Shown: positions 1 to 9,421, counted from the first letter of the stretch. The stretch: 26,566 nucleotides of DNA from Emergomyces orientalis (GCA_002110485.1 MOWL01000012.1:1-26566), one strand, 5' to 3'. Program-made: numbers and translations. Notes: a model not told the origin generated them from the sequence alone.

Positions 1-272
1 TCAATCCTGGAGCGGCTCGATTCTAAATGATCATTCTTCTCGTGCAACCAAAGAGATTTGGCTGAAGTGAACTCTTTGCCACACTGAAAACAGTATCTCC
101 CGTCAAGTATGTCTTGGTCAAACCGGTGGCTAAGATCAGCCGTATTTCGGATATGCCGTGGCAGGTTATCGGCAGTCTTAAACTGGCGCTGACATCGTGC
201 AGCAGGGCATTTGTGCGGGTGTGGCCGAGACTCGTGTCGGTCATGTTCGTGATATGGTCGTAGGCGCCGTTT
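1..272 (-). pseudogene. C2H2 zinc-finger protein fragment, cut by the left window edge
   Basis: One minus-strand frame is open from about 272 to the window edge. It carries a textbook C2H2 finger, C-x2-C-x12-H-x4-H, starting YCFQCGKEFTSAKSLW (roughly 105 to 25). Upstream of it, at about 215-145, is a second finger beginning HKCPAARCQRQF. It keeps both cysteines and the first histidine at the expected spacing, but the second histidine is displaced, with alanine near its normal place. A histidine-rich stretch just before (YHEHDRHES) looks like the tail of a third finger. No ATG lies in the open part; stops at about 273-284 end it, so the N-terminus may lie across an intron or be lost. Tandem C2H2 fingers usually bind DNA in the nucleus. 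It could be an internal exon of a live gene or a relic; the degenerate finger favours a relic. Confidence 0.55.
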
Positions 273-321
273 TTATGTCCCTTAAGCTGCATATGCGACC
301 GCCGAATGCCTCATCCAAATA

Positions 322-483
322 ATGGCCTCCTCCCAGAGTGCTGATGATGTCTTCTGTAATAACCAACCGCGCGTGTATCCACTCGATCGTTTTGCACAGT
401 TCACGGCTCTCTCTATGCGAGAGGGTTTCTGGCGGCTTGGCTGGCGAGATTATGATGAAGTTCCACTCTGCAATAACTGTTAG
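322..483 (+). CDS. Small unrecognised ORF or first exon, 53 codons
   Basis: An ATG at 322 opens a 53-codon frame ending with TAG at 481. The composition is protein-like: aromatic residues and tryptophan in EGFWRLGWRDYDEV, and a terminal CNNC pair. I recognise no family. The TAG sits inside GTTAGAGATC right after the last cysteine codon, so a GT donor at about 480 could make this a first exon, but I could not fix a convincing acceptor. It is divergent from the zinc-finger fragment on the other side of a roughly 50-bp gap. It may equally be a chance frame. Confidence 0.3.
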   Translation: MASSQSADDVFCNNQPRVYPLDRFAQFTALSMREGFWRLGWRDYDEVPLCNNC

Positions 484-1520
484 AGATCAAATCATAAAGA
501 GATCGATGGTACTTACCCATACTGCTGGCAAATCATCTGTTGTGTTGGATAGAAGATGAATGACATGCTTACCCCCCTTGTTTGGGTAACCTGGCCCCTC
601 ACGTGACTAGTGGGTCAGCTACAAACAGCCGCCTCGGAGGTGGCTATGCGCCACGTGCCCTACCTAAATTCCTTGTCATAGAACAAACTCATGTAGAGTG
701 TTTTTTAGTTTGTTGTAAATTACAACTTAGGTTTAGTAAGCAAATAATTGCCAACTCCTTGTGAAAGCGTGGCATGGTAACATGTCACCCGCAAATCTCT
801 AAATCTAGATGCCTGTAAAATTGACCGTCCGTCTTTCAGTCCATGAACCAGTGTGGACGTTAGTTCACAGCCTTGTGAAGCTGTGGGCCCTAGGGCCTGC
901 AACCGTGGGACCAACGGGCCCAAGGTCCACGTATACATAAGACAAAAACTCATGCATTCCAGAACCTATCCTAGACCAGCGAGCACCCACATCGAATGAG
1001 GCCAACGCACGAAACAACGACGCTGACTGTTTGATCCACCAATCTCTGCACGCCACCACGACTGGACCCACGGAGGGAAGGCCAATGCCAAGAGAATTTC
1101 TTACTTTCTCAGCAGAGCAAGCTAATAGTTATTTATACACTTTAGTTCTGCTGTTCCTCCACAGTATTCTTGGTACTAGATAAAACCTCTGTATTTTTGA
1201 GGACTTGCAGCCAAGACTGGGATGACTCGAGGATTTGGATGGCAGAGTTGATTAGCAGTAGGACTAATATTCCTTGTGTGAGCAAACCTTATTCCCTGGC
1301 AATATTTAGTCATATGACGTTATGGGTAAAAGGCGGTGGCTATGCTGCGCAAAGCCTCATTCGGCGTTAACAACCTCAAAAAGGGAATAATGTCTTGGTT
1401 CCTTTTGCTTTTATTTCGCTACTACATGTTGTGTCTCTGCCTTCTACCTATATCGGCATTATTTAACCCGTTGATTGTGGTTGTCTCTTGCATCTCAACT
1501 TGAAGAGTTTCATCTTCAGG
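484..1520. other. Gene-poor stretch without a recognisable gene
   Basis: Reading both strands I see only short frames without family signatures. Two CACGTG hexamers lie near 600 and 652, flanking a GC-rich stretch with a weak GCCGCCTC/GGAGGTGGC dyad. A 7-1-7 palindrome GTTGTAAATTACAAC lies at 712-726. GGTGGCTATGC occurs near 640 and again near 1335. The last 100 bases before 1521 are pyrimidine-rich, as fungal promoters often are. A minus frame around 865-1071 has protein-like composition but no ATG and no recognisable motif. Confidence 0.4.
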
Positions 1521-2391
1521 ATGATAGCCACCCTGCGACACTTCCTGCGTGGTTCCTCTGAAGTCCCCCCATCCACCACGCCCACACTCCCGCCTGAAGT
1601 CATGATCATGGTGCTTGAGCATATGCTGGATCTCTTTACGCTGTTCCTGACAGTCAGGACCTGCCGACATTTCTACGCTTTGTTTAAGATAATGAATCTC
1701 GGATCATGGCATCTGTATACAAGAACGAATGGGGCGATGCGCTGGGCTACGATTATTCCAGGCTTTTGGAACATCAGCCACCCCTCCAGACCACAAACCA
1801 CACCCATCTACAACCAGAACTACAATTGTCTGAAGCTTTTTCGACAGCTGGTTTTTGTTGTTGACACGACTGTTTGTGATGACGAGACGGCTCTGGTGGT
1901 TTTCAAGTTTGTGTGGCACACATTTCGATTGAGGAATCTCGAGAATTGCTCATTCCGGTAGCATCACTTTTTCTCTGAGATTTGTGCAGGAGGGGGAAAT
2001 GGAAGCAGCGGCCGGGTTACTTGAAGACATCTGGCAGGGGAACTCTCCGTTTGGACGGTCAGGACCCTGCCTTCAACACTGTTCCCACTGGGAAACCTAT
2101 TGACGGCGCTTGGTACCATTTCAAGTCATTCAAGGATCGCTTCACCGGAGGACGTGCGCGGCCTTCAGCTCCATATTACGGTCCATCAGCTATTAGGGTT
2201 GAACGACAGAATATATCTTACGTCGAATGGCCCGAAGTGCCTGGTCGTGATCAGGAGTGGGAGCTGCGTGGGGTTTCCTTTGATCGCCCTGCAAGCTGCA
2301 AATTATTCCATAGACCAAAGTGCTTTTGTAACAGAATGCCATCTTGGATAGATGGTTTCCCAGCAGTGGTTAAGTCAGCAAGCACCTAATT
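1521..2391 (+). pseudogene. F-box-like protein gene, broken by frame shifts
   Basis: An ATG at 1521 opens a frame of about 146 codons ending at the TAG at 1959. Residues about 24-56, starting LPPEVMIMVLEHML and ending in a VRTCRHFYALF-like segment, follow the fungal F-box pattern of a proline-led first helix and a later R-x-F turn. F-box proteins bind Skp1 and bring substrates to SCF ubiquitin ligases. After the stop, protein-like sequence continues in the other two plus frames: a segment near 1951-2100 (ITFSLRFVQEGEMEAAAG) and another at about 2025-2351. This suggests a longer ancestral protein broken by small indels. A 32-bp GT-AG interval at 1958-1989 seems too short for an intron. The F-box call rests on pattern alone. 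Confidence 0.4.
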
Positions 2392-2594
2392 GAAGACAAC
2401 CAGGAAGAGGTGAGGCAGCGTCCTTATGAGAGACTGAGGAATCGAGAGCAAACCACGCAAAGAATAAGGACAAGGCTAGGACTAAGTGATAGTTAGAACA
2501 AGTCAGAATAATACCTCTTCATTTCTTTTATCTAATTCAGATAGTGACTAGCGGTGAAGTACCATGACCCTGAAGTAAGGTTATGTTTCTAACT
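2392..2594. other. Intergenic, nothing recognised
   Basis: I see no gene, clear repeat or RNA here, only short AT-rich tracts such as CTTCATTTCTTTTATC. Confidence 0.4.
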
Positions 2595-2675
2595 TGAAAG
2601 TCACTTTCATCAATATGACACACAGCACTGAAATTTTAAGTGGGTTCGACCAACGCTGTAAAATTAATTGCCAAA
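2595..2675 (-). repeat. Dispersed repeat, copy 1 (3' end of the FAR1 element)
   Basis: Read on the minus strand, this stretch closely matches the plus strand at 9309-9421, apart from an extra segment of about 30 bases in that copy. Shared blocks include GGCAATTAATTTTACAGCG, CACTTAAAATTTCAGT and TGTGTGTCATATTGA. The outer end is a perfect 7-1-7 palindrome, TGAAAGTCACTTTCA (2595-2609). The position just after the FAR1 reading frame suggests the 3' terminal part of a DNA transposon. Confidence 0.65.
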
Positions 2676-3111
2676 ATCCCCATGCAGTCCATCTCGTACA
2701 TGTACACGAAGCGTCCACAGATCCAATGACTTTTTGTAGCCAACGTGGACAGAGAAAGGACATTCAATGCAGCGACTTGAAGTTTGCTTCCGCATACGAT
2801 TAGGGGTAGCTGAAGGTCGCGGGTTCCAGAGCGGCTGCATTTAAAGTAACAGCCTAAAAATATCCCATTCTTATTCTTCGATCGCTGGCGGTTGACACCA
2901 TATCCATGAGATACAGCATGCTTCTGCAGAGACTCTTCAGCTTCCCGAATGTTGCAAATACACCAGGAGCAGGCGGTGCCAGGTCTTGGTGGCCGTTGAT
3001 TGAATGCGCCTCTGGAGGCAATTGTTGACGAGCATTATCCACACTCGCCGCCATGACCTTGTGCTTCGACGAAGGATACTTAGCCGTAGTTAAAGGGAGA
3101 GATTCATCCAC
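2664..3111 (-). pseudogene. FAR1-type DNA-binding domain, Mutator-like transposase remnant
   Basis: Three minus-strand segments in different frames line up as one FAR1 domain. The first, about 3111-2948, runs up to PPAPGVFATF. The second, about 2947-2818, carries REAEESLQKHAVSHGYG, then an RSKNKNG block and C-SRSG. The third, 2798-2667, carries RKQTSSRCIECPFSV and a W-T-L-RV block. The order of helix, gYg, RSKk, C-rsG, R-TSSR-x-C-PF and W-L-V is that of FAR1/WRKY-GCM1-like domains at the N-terminus of MULE (Hop-type) transposases. The HNH end is missing: the frame stops at a TAA (2664-2666) shared with the repeat copy at 9309. No catalytic domain follows, so this is an internally deleted, frame-broken relic. 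It could alternatively come from a domesticated FAR1-only gene. Confidence 0.55.
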
Positions 3112-3172
3112 ATTTCTTCCTCTGTGGGTTAGTTGGGATTAGGGCTTCGAGATGCACATGACGAGATTGATT

Positions 3173-3177
3173 TTTAA
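3173..3177. repeat. Target-site duplication TTTAA, left of the copia element
   Basis: TTTAA directly precedes the left LTR and the same five bases follow the right LTR at 8152-8156. Five bases is the usual copia integrase footprint. A six-base reading, TTTAAT, is also possible because the next base fits both ways. Confidence 0.8.
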
Positions 3178-3279
3178 TCATAGAGTGCATCAAGCCTATC
3201 ATATTGAACTACCTAACTAGCTAAAATATATATGTGTGTGTGGGGCATGTGACCCGGGTAGCCCTAGTATCACCTAACA
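3178..3279 (-). repeat. Copia LTR (3' LTR in element orientation)
   Basis: 102 bp, read as identical to 8050-8151. It contains a short TATATATGTGTGTGTG microsatellite. In element orientation it begins TGTTAGGTGATACTAG. Confidence 0.95.
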
Positions 3280-3286
3280 CCCCCCC
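3280..3286 (-). promoter_or_regulatory. Copia polypurine tract
   Basis: A run of C on the plus strand (minus strand GGGGGG) ends exactly at the 3' LTR boundary. This is where plus-strand DNA synthesis is primed in LTR retrotransposons. Confidence 0.75.
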
Positions 3287-3366
3287 ATGCTAGGGCGCCC
3301 CAGGAGCACGCACACAGGCCACGCCATAGGCATCAAAAATCAAAATAGCAGCTAAGTACAAAACTT

Positions 3367-6300
3367 TTAGTTAAATCCATTAAGCAGATCCCCCGAACCA
3401 ATCAAGCCAAGATTAGCCACAAAAGCATTGAATGCGGGCCTAGGCAGCGCCTTCGTAAAACCATCCGCCTTATTCTCCGTTGAGCTGACGTGCCGAATAA
3501 GGAGCTCCTTTTTAGCCACTAGATCGCGTAATATATGGTAGCGGACTTCAATATGCTCGAGCGCTTAGTTAAAGACTCGCCGTTAGCTAGATCAATGGCA
3601 CCTTTATTATCAATATGCAGATTATTGGAAAGAACATAGCCATCCGCATTCTCAAGCAGTCCCGCATCATGCAGCATATCTTTAAGCCAAATCAGCTCGC
3701 ACGCAGCTTCGCTAGCAGCAATATACTCAGCTTCAGTTGTGGACTTCGCCGTAGAGATCTGCCGCTGCGAACGCCATGATACGGGAGCTCCATTGATCAT
3801 TATAATATAGCCCGTAGTCGATTTATATTGGGGTCTGCACCCGCCCAATCTGAATCCGCGTAGGCCATGGGAGCCAGCCCTTCGTCCCCTATATTCCTCT
3901 TATACAGAATGCCCGTAGTCCTAGTCTTCTTCATATAGCGGAGAACATGCTTCAAAGCAGCCCAGCACTCCTTATTTGGGCGAGAATTGAATCGCGATAA
4001 ATAATTTACCGCGAACATTATATCCGGTCTGGTGCTTGTAACCAGATATTGAAGAGACCCAAGCCCTTGACGATATCGCGTAGCCGTAAAATCATCATCA
4101 AGGCCCTTATCCTCATCCGGCGAGAACTGGAGCTTTGTGCCAGCATTCATGGGGGTTGGTGCCGGATTGATTGCAGTCATGCCAAAATCATCAAGGATCT
4201 CATCAATATAGCGTGTTTGCGTGACCAGTAAATCACCATTACGGCCCGCAATTTCCATACCTAAGTATGGCTTATCATCGTCGATTCTTTTGGTGTCAAA
4301 ACGCTTCGCAATCTCATCGAGAACCCAGTCAATATCATGCTCATTGGGCCCCGTAACGCGGCAGTCATCAACGTGCAGCGTCAAATACACCTTACGGATG
4401 GGGTGATATAGGAATCCGCCGTCATACGGTGATATGCGGAAACCAATCGAAGTGAGATGCTCAGTGGCAAGAAAATACCACGTCCTCGCAGCTTGCTTCA
4501 GCCCATACAGGCTCTGGCGAACCAGGCCAACTAGATTGCCCCTGCCATGTTTTATGCCCGTCGGGAGCTGCATATAGATCATTTCTTCCTGTGGCAGCAC
4601 GCCATTAAGGAATGCAGACACGTAATCAATTGCCTTCGATTTCCATCCCCTAGCCGTAGAGATCGCGAATAGGCTTCTGGTTGTAGGACCAGAGACAACG
4701 GCAGCGTAAGACTTCGTATAATGGACTCCTCGCTGCTGAAGGAATCCGCGAACCACCCATCGTGCGCGAAAGCGGATGGTTTCTCCCTTATTATTTAATT
4801 TGCGGTCATATACCCATTTACCCGTAAGAACATCCATATCCGGGGACCGCTCAGTAATAACATATGTTTTCTTTTGATTGAACATATCGACCTCCTTCCT
4901 CATTGCTTCGAGCCAATGATGCCAATCAGGGCTCCGTCGAGCCTCCGCTAAGGTCGTGGGACGGTCCGTAAGGGTACTAAGCACGGGCTCATCACCATTA
5001 TCATTAGCATGCTCGTCAGACTCATTAAGGAGATCAACATCACTGTTTATAAGATAGGTAGGCTCAATGGCCTCCTCCAGATCCCCATTGACAAGCATCT
5101 TCATGATGTGCGGCCGCTCCCTTGCCAGGCGCCGCAGGAGACAGTGCTGCCATCCATCCGCAGGATTCAAAACATCGAGCTCATCCGGTATGTTATTTGG
5201 CTCATGAGGAGCCGGAAGAGCGGCATTAATGAATGACACGTCCTCCACGAGAGCTTCATCAAAAACCACATCTCGTGCTATCTCCAACCTGCGTGCATCA
5301 GGGTCCCATATGCGAACTTGATGAAGGCCCTGATAACCCACAAAGATCCATTCTTTCCCATCCGTTCTATCCGCAAGCTTATTAGTAACTCGCAGATCCT
5401 TCTTGTAGACCTTGCAGCCCCATCTATGCAGCCAATTCGCCGTGGGCTGCACCCCCATCCATGCTTCAAAGGGGGTCAGCGGAGACCCCTCCTTGCACCC
5501 GTAAAGCTTCGTAGAGGTGGGAGACATATTGATCAACATAACGGCAGCCTGCATGGCCTCACCCCATAGGTCCCTAGGCTGCCCGCTATCGAATAGCAAG
5601 CTCCTAGTTCTTTCGATTATTATGCGGTTCGCACGTTCCGCTGGACCATTTGATTGTGGGGTATATGGCGTAGTCGTCTCATAGGCAATGCCTCGCTGTT
5701 TACAAAAAGCTTTTAATTCATCGCTCTTGAATTCTCCACCACCATCCCAGTGCAAGGAGCCCACGCATCGCTGCGCAGTGGTCTCAATCATTGTTATAAA
5801 ATCCCGTAGTTTCGCGGTTGCTTCACCCTTGGTGGCCATTAAAATGGCCCACCGATATCTCGTGGCATCGTCCGTAATACTCATCCAATAATCAGCCCCC
5901 CCATACGTGGGAACGCCATCCTCATTGAATAAGGTACGCCCACCGCCCGCAAGATCAATAAATAATCGTGCAGCAGGCTTCACTTTTCTAATCATGGGCT
6001 CAAAAGCAGGACGAGCCATCTTAGCCTGCACGCAGGTTTTACAAAAAGGCAGAGCCTTGGAGCCTTTAATCCTCATCCCCATGCGCGGATCCGCGGCCAT
6101 CTTCGCTATATCCATGTGGTTAAGATGACCCAGCTTCAAATGCCATTGCAGCATCGTGAGCTCTACTGGTTTTATATTCATTGATGGCAGAGCCAATAGC
6201 GAGTCATCCACAGCATTTACGGGCCGAAAATCACCATTAGGCATGGCGAATTGAATCAAATCTCGGATTTGCGGAGGCTTTTCAATGACATAGATATCTT

Positions 6301-7975
6301 TCTCATTCAAAACAGCAGTGAAGCTGACCATTCGATCGGGAGAGGTCATAATAATCGAGTGAGCTTCTCCATATGCCAATTGCTTGAACGTATAGCCCTT
6401 GCGGACTAATTTGCCAAAGCTCACGATATTTGCTTCTAATTCGGGGGCAAATCGCACACCTTCCAGGCACACATCCGCCCCATCAACCGCCAGTTCAACC
6501 GTACCAACGGCCGCAGCTGGAACAATGGTCCCATCCGCCATTTTCAATTTAACATTGGAGCTCATTGAATGGCATTTAACAAGCTCCTTGCGTGGTGTTG
6601 CGTGAGCGCCAGACCCCGAGTCCAGAACCCACTCATCCGCAATATCATCATCACGGACGATTTCACGAGCATGGAACACCTTCTCAACCGTACTGTGTAC
6701 AGGAGCAGAGCCGTCATCGGGGCTCTTGGAAGAATCCTCATTATTGGCCTTCTTCTTATCCTTCTTGGTGCCACCACGCCTTTTTTCATTAGAATAACCT
6801 GATGGACGCTTCTCTGGGTGCTTTTTCCAACAGCTCTCCTCATTATGGCCCACAATCCCGCAATGTGAGCATTTTGGCCTGCCTGATGCAGATGGAGCAG
6901 GGCTCTCACCCGCATCATCCATACTGCTCGCATTATTTACGGGCGCCTTTGTGTTCTTTGAAGAAGAGGAACTGCCGCCAGAGGGCAATCGAAGCAGAAT
7001 ATCACGGCATAGACCCACAAAATCATCCTCCAGGAGAGTATCTTCACCACTCTTTTCAATATCATCCATCCTATTTCGTATGAGATTGGCCCATCTACTG
7101 TGAATCCCCGCAAGCAATCGATCAAAGAAGACGGAATCCGGCATATAAAAATCTAATCGCTTATATTCAGTTCGTACGGCTAAGAGACGCTCAATAAACG
7201 CACGATCCGACCCGCAAGACTCAGCCGTCATACCCAGGAACTCATTGAAAAGACGAAACCGGCGAACTACGCGGCGTTCAGCGAAGTTCTCCTCTACTAT
7301 GGACCACAGCATATAGGCAGACAATTGATTCTCCTTCGGTATAGTAAAATGAGTTCTAGCCTGTGCGGAAATCGCTGACCACATATAATTACGCAGCCAG
7401 CTATTCCGCTCCCTCCAGAGCTTCGCAACGTCCTCACTGACCCCCTCAGGCGGGGCCAGCTCCTTATTTAACAAAATATCATCTGTTTCTGAATCCTTCG
7501 CCGCGAGAAGAACCTCATCCCTCCACATGGGATAGTTCATGGAGCCCAGCAGCAGAACTGGCTTTTCAAGAAGCTTAACTGTAAGTCGAAACTCCTTAAT
7601 GGCCTTCAAATAAGCCGTCATATTGGCGCCTGCGAGCTCCCCCGCACCAGCACCAGCCTTAATCCGCGCTGTTTCATTCTCCAACCTCGCAATCTCCAAC
7701 CTCGCCCGGGTCTCAGCGCTCAAGGAGTCATCATGCTCAACCTGAGCCTCCTGGGTGGGTTCATCGCGATCTGAGCCCGTATCCGACATATCCGACATTG
7801 GATCTTCGAAATCAGCACTTGACCCCTCCGAAGGAGCTCTTGCGGGCAATTTACGGGCTGTAATGGGGGTTGGAAAGGGCTCGTTTTCAATATTCTCCGG
7901 CGTACGTTCCGCTCGCCTAGTCGGCTTATTTTCCCTCGTAAGATCAGGACTGTTGCCTGACCGTAAGTTCACCAT
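3367..7975 (-). pseudogene. Copia gag-pol polyprotein, two frame breaks in RNase H
   Basis: The first ATG is at 7975 and the long frame runs to 3800. Numbering from about this start, the order is: Gag; a CCHC knuckle C-x2-C-x4-H-x4-C near 370-382 (CSHCGIVGHNEESC); protease with DSGSGAH near 452; the HHCC pre-integrase near 612-650; an integrase with D near 674, D near 744 (HWDGGGEF) and E near 780 (GPAERAN); and reverse transcriptase at about 1030-1265 with HVDD near 1201 in place of YVDD. RNase H starts AYADSDWAG, then breaks near 3824. The next part (KSTTGYI, STTEAEYIA) is in a second frame to about 3555. The last part (IEVRYHI, ENKADGFTKAL) is in a third frame ending at TAA 3367-3369. Each break fits the loss of one base. 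The protein would form particles, copy its RNA and integrate. Confidence 0.93.
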
Positions 7976-8036
7976 GAGAGGCAAGAACTAGCTGTATAAG
8001 AGAAATAGATAGCAGTAACGCAGCGTATTAAACAGA

Positions 8037-8049
8037 GGGCCTCATAACC
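8037..8049 (-). promoter_or_regulatory. Copia primer-binding site, initiator-tRNA anticodon-arm type
   Basis: Immediately after the 5' LTR the minus strand reads GGTTATGAGGCCC. The plus strand GGGCCTCATAACC resembles the anticodon arm of initiator tRNA-Met (GGCTCATAACC, anticodon CAT) apart from one extra base. Priming by an internal half-tRNA-iMet fragment is known for Drosophila copia. The abutting position also supports the LTR boundary at 8050. Confidence 0.7.
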
Positions 8050-8151
8050 TCATAGAGTGCATCAAGCCTATCATATTGAACTACCTAACTAGCTAAAATA
8101 TATATGTGTGTGTGGGGCATGTGACCCGGGTAGCCCTAGTATCACCTAACA
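8050..8151 (-). repeat. Copia LTR (5' LTR in element orientation)
   Basis: 102 bp, read as identical to 3178-3279. It would carry the promoter and RNA start of the element. No strong TATA box is seen beyond the AATATATATGTG tract. Confidence 0.95.
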
Positions 8152-8407
8152 TTTAATTCAGAAGGGTCCTTAGGGCACACTAAGTCACCTGACCTGGGGT
8201 GTACGCACAGGCAAATGGGGTGTACGTACAACCGAAACCATGGAAAATTCAGGAGATCACATGCTTATCCTCAAAATCCAAGTTTTTACAATAAAAATTG
8301 TTACAGCTTGATAATACCTTCAACGCCCGGATTTAACCAATTGCAATAGAGAGCCTGGCAGAAAAACAGTTCCAGCTGATTCCTGCCAGAAAATCAAACT
8401 GACAAAT
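8152..8407. other. Target duplication and gene-free spacer
   Basis: 8152-8156 is the right TTTAA target duplication of the copia element. A direct repeat GGGGTGTACG occurs at 8196-8205 and 8217-8226. No coding signature is seen. Confidence 0.5.
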
Positions 8408-8870
8408 CTTCATGAAAAGGCATGTGCCTACTTTAGCATATGCCTTGCTCCTTTTCCATGAAATAAACCTTTCTTCATGAAAAGGCCTGTGCCTACTTGA
8501 GCATATGCCTTGCTTCTTTTATGAAAAGGCATGTGCCTAGACGGTGCGTGCGCCATCTTAATATGCTAAGGCGTCTGCCTAGACAGTGCGTGCGCCATCT
8601 TAATATGCTATGGCGTCTGCCTACCTTAGCATATGCCTTGCTCCTTTTCCATGAAATAAACCTTTCTTCATGAAAAGGCCTGTGCCTACTTGGGCATATG
8701 CCTTGCTTCTTTTATGAAAAGGCATGTGCCTAGATGGTGTATGCGCCATCTTAATATGCTAAGGCATCTGCCTACCTTAGCATATGCCTTGCTCCTTTTC
8801 ATGAAAAGGCATGTGCCTACTTAGGCATCTGAGAAAGTGTGCGCCTATCTTAAGGCATCCGCAGTGAAAA
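8408..8870. repeat. Palindrome-rich hierarchical repeat array
   Basis: Short modules recur in a mixed order: AAAAGGCATGTGCCTAC, TTAGCATATGCCTTGCTCC and GCGCCATCTTAATATGCTA. A larger unit starting CCTTTCTTCATGAAAAGG at 8468 recurs at 8661, a spacing of about 193 bp. The first unit contains two tandem copies of a roughly 42-bp piece (about 8538-8622); the second has one. Many modules are self-complementary: CCTTTTCATGAAAAGG (8794-8809) is a perfect 16-bp palindrome, GGCATATGCC (near 8695) a perfect 10-bp one, and AGGCA-TG-TGCCT recurs. There are no spacers of the CRISPR kind and no coding frame. Confidence 0.85.
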
Positions 8871-9076
8871 AGCCTACCTTAGCATTTGCCCTGCTCCTTT
8901 GAAAACTTGACCAAAAAAGCGTGGCCTGAACCTACGCCTGCAAGGTCTATCATCTGTGGGCGCTCTTTCCTGTATGTATATTTATCTTTGAGAAAATTAT
9001 AAGATATTCAACTATAAGACAGGTATGCCTTAGAGAATTTAAAGAGTGACAAAGACCTGCCTGTTCCCATCAGTGA
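8871..9076. other. Gene-free spacer after the repeat array
   Basis: The array decays into isolated copies of its modules (for example AGCATTTGCC near 8881), followed by AT-rich sequence. No gene or RNA recognised. Confidence 0.4.
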
Positions 9077-9112
9077 CCACGCCTTGGCGTCCTCAAGGAC
9101 GCCAAGGCGTGG
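9077..9112. repeat. Perfect inverted repeat, 17-bp arms, 2-nt centre
   Basis: CCACGCCTTGGCGTCCT and its exact complement flank the dinucleotide CA. The arms are GC-rich, so a single strand would form a very stable hairpin. No T-run follows, so a bacterial-type terminator is not implied. It could be a transposon end, a hairpin RNA or a replication-slippage product. Confidence 0.9.
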
Positions 9113-9131
9113 TTTCGCGCAAGTGACGTCA

Positions 9132-9362
9132 TCACGGATAATCAAGAACGTCCTCATCACCAACATTGGGAAGCGCTTCAATCATGTCCTCAGCAAAATC
9201 ACCAACCTCGCGGACAAGACCACGGAACTGCTGTTTCTTCCACAGCTCGCGAATATGTTTGACAGCGATTCCAACTACAGCTCCTCTCATCATCCGATCG
9301 TTGCTACTGGCAATTAATTTTACAGCGTTGACATTCAAAAAAAATCGCATCTGATTGGCCAA
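9132..9362 (-). other. Unrecognised open frame, possible gene remnant
   Basis: A minus frame of 76 codons without an ATG at its head, rich in charged residues (ELWKKQQFRGLVREVGDFAE). I recognise no family. The plus frame over the same bases (about 9084-9317) is also open and ends in glycine-asparagine-TAA, exactly where the FAR1 remnant at 2664 ends. Either strand, or neither, may be the real coding one. Confidence 0.25.
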
Positions 9363-9421
9363 CTAGTCGATCCACTTAAAATTTCAGTATTGTGTGTCAT
9401 ATTGACGAAAGTGGCTTTCAA
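9309..9421 (+). repeat. Dispersed repeat, copy 2
   Basis: This is the plus-strand counterpart of the minus-strand repeat at 2595-2675. It starts TGGCAATTAATTTTACAGCG and ends TCATATTGACGAAAGTGG plus a few bases. It differs by scattered substitutions and an extra A-rich piece of about 30 bp after GCGTTG. It lies 1.2 kb right of the copia element, in inverted orientation to copy 1. Confidence 0.65.

Larger units (their letters stand above)
3178..8151 (-). mobile_element. Complete Ty1/copia LTR retrotransposon
   Basis: The element is 4,974 bp on the minus strand and ordered LTR, primer site, gag-pol, polypurine tract, LTR. The pol order (protease, integrase, reverse transcriptase, RNase H) places it in the copia superfamily. 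The LTRs are only 102 bp and I find no difference between them, which implies recent insertion. Each LTR reads TGTTAGG...CTATGA in element orientation, with TG at the start but no canonical CA at the end. TTTAA flanks the element. Despite the young LTRs, pol carries two single-base frame breaks in RNase H, so this copy cannot make a complete polyprotein as written, unless those are assembly errors. Confidence 0.95.

Noticed and set aside
23..292. 89-codon minus frame at the left edge
   Set aside because: It overlaps the zinc-finger frame and shows no motif; the fingers are in the neighbouring frame.
865..1071. Minus-strand frame with protein-like composition
   Set aside because: No ATG at its start, no recognised motif, and no second signal such as an intron or homologous repeat.
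1958..1989. A 32-bp GT-AG intron in the F-box-like gene
   Set aside because: Shorter than fungal introns generally are, and no branch-point-like sequence fits.
2810..2835. GCGGGTTCCAGAGC as a tRNA T-arm / B box
   Set aside because: It departs from GGTTCGANNC and no acceptor, D or anticodon arm can be folded around it; it lies inside the FAR1 remnant.
8408..8870. Possible CRISPR-like array
   Set aside because: Repeats are palindromic modules of mixed order without constant-length unique spacers, in an evidently fungal sequence.
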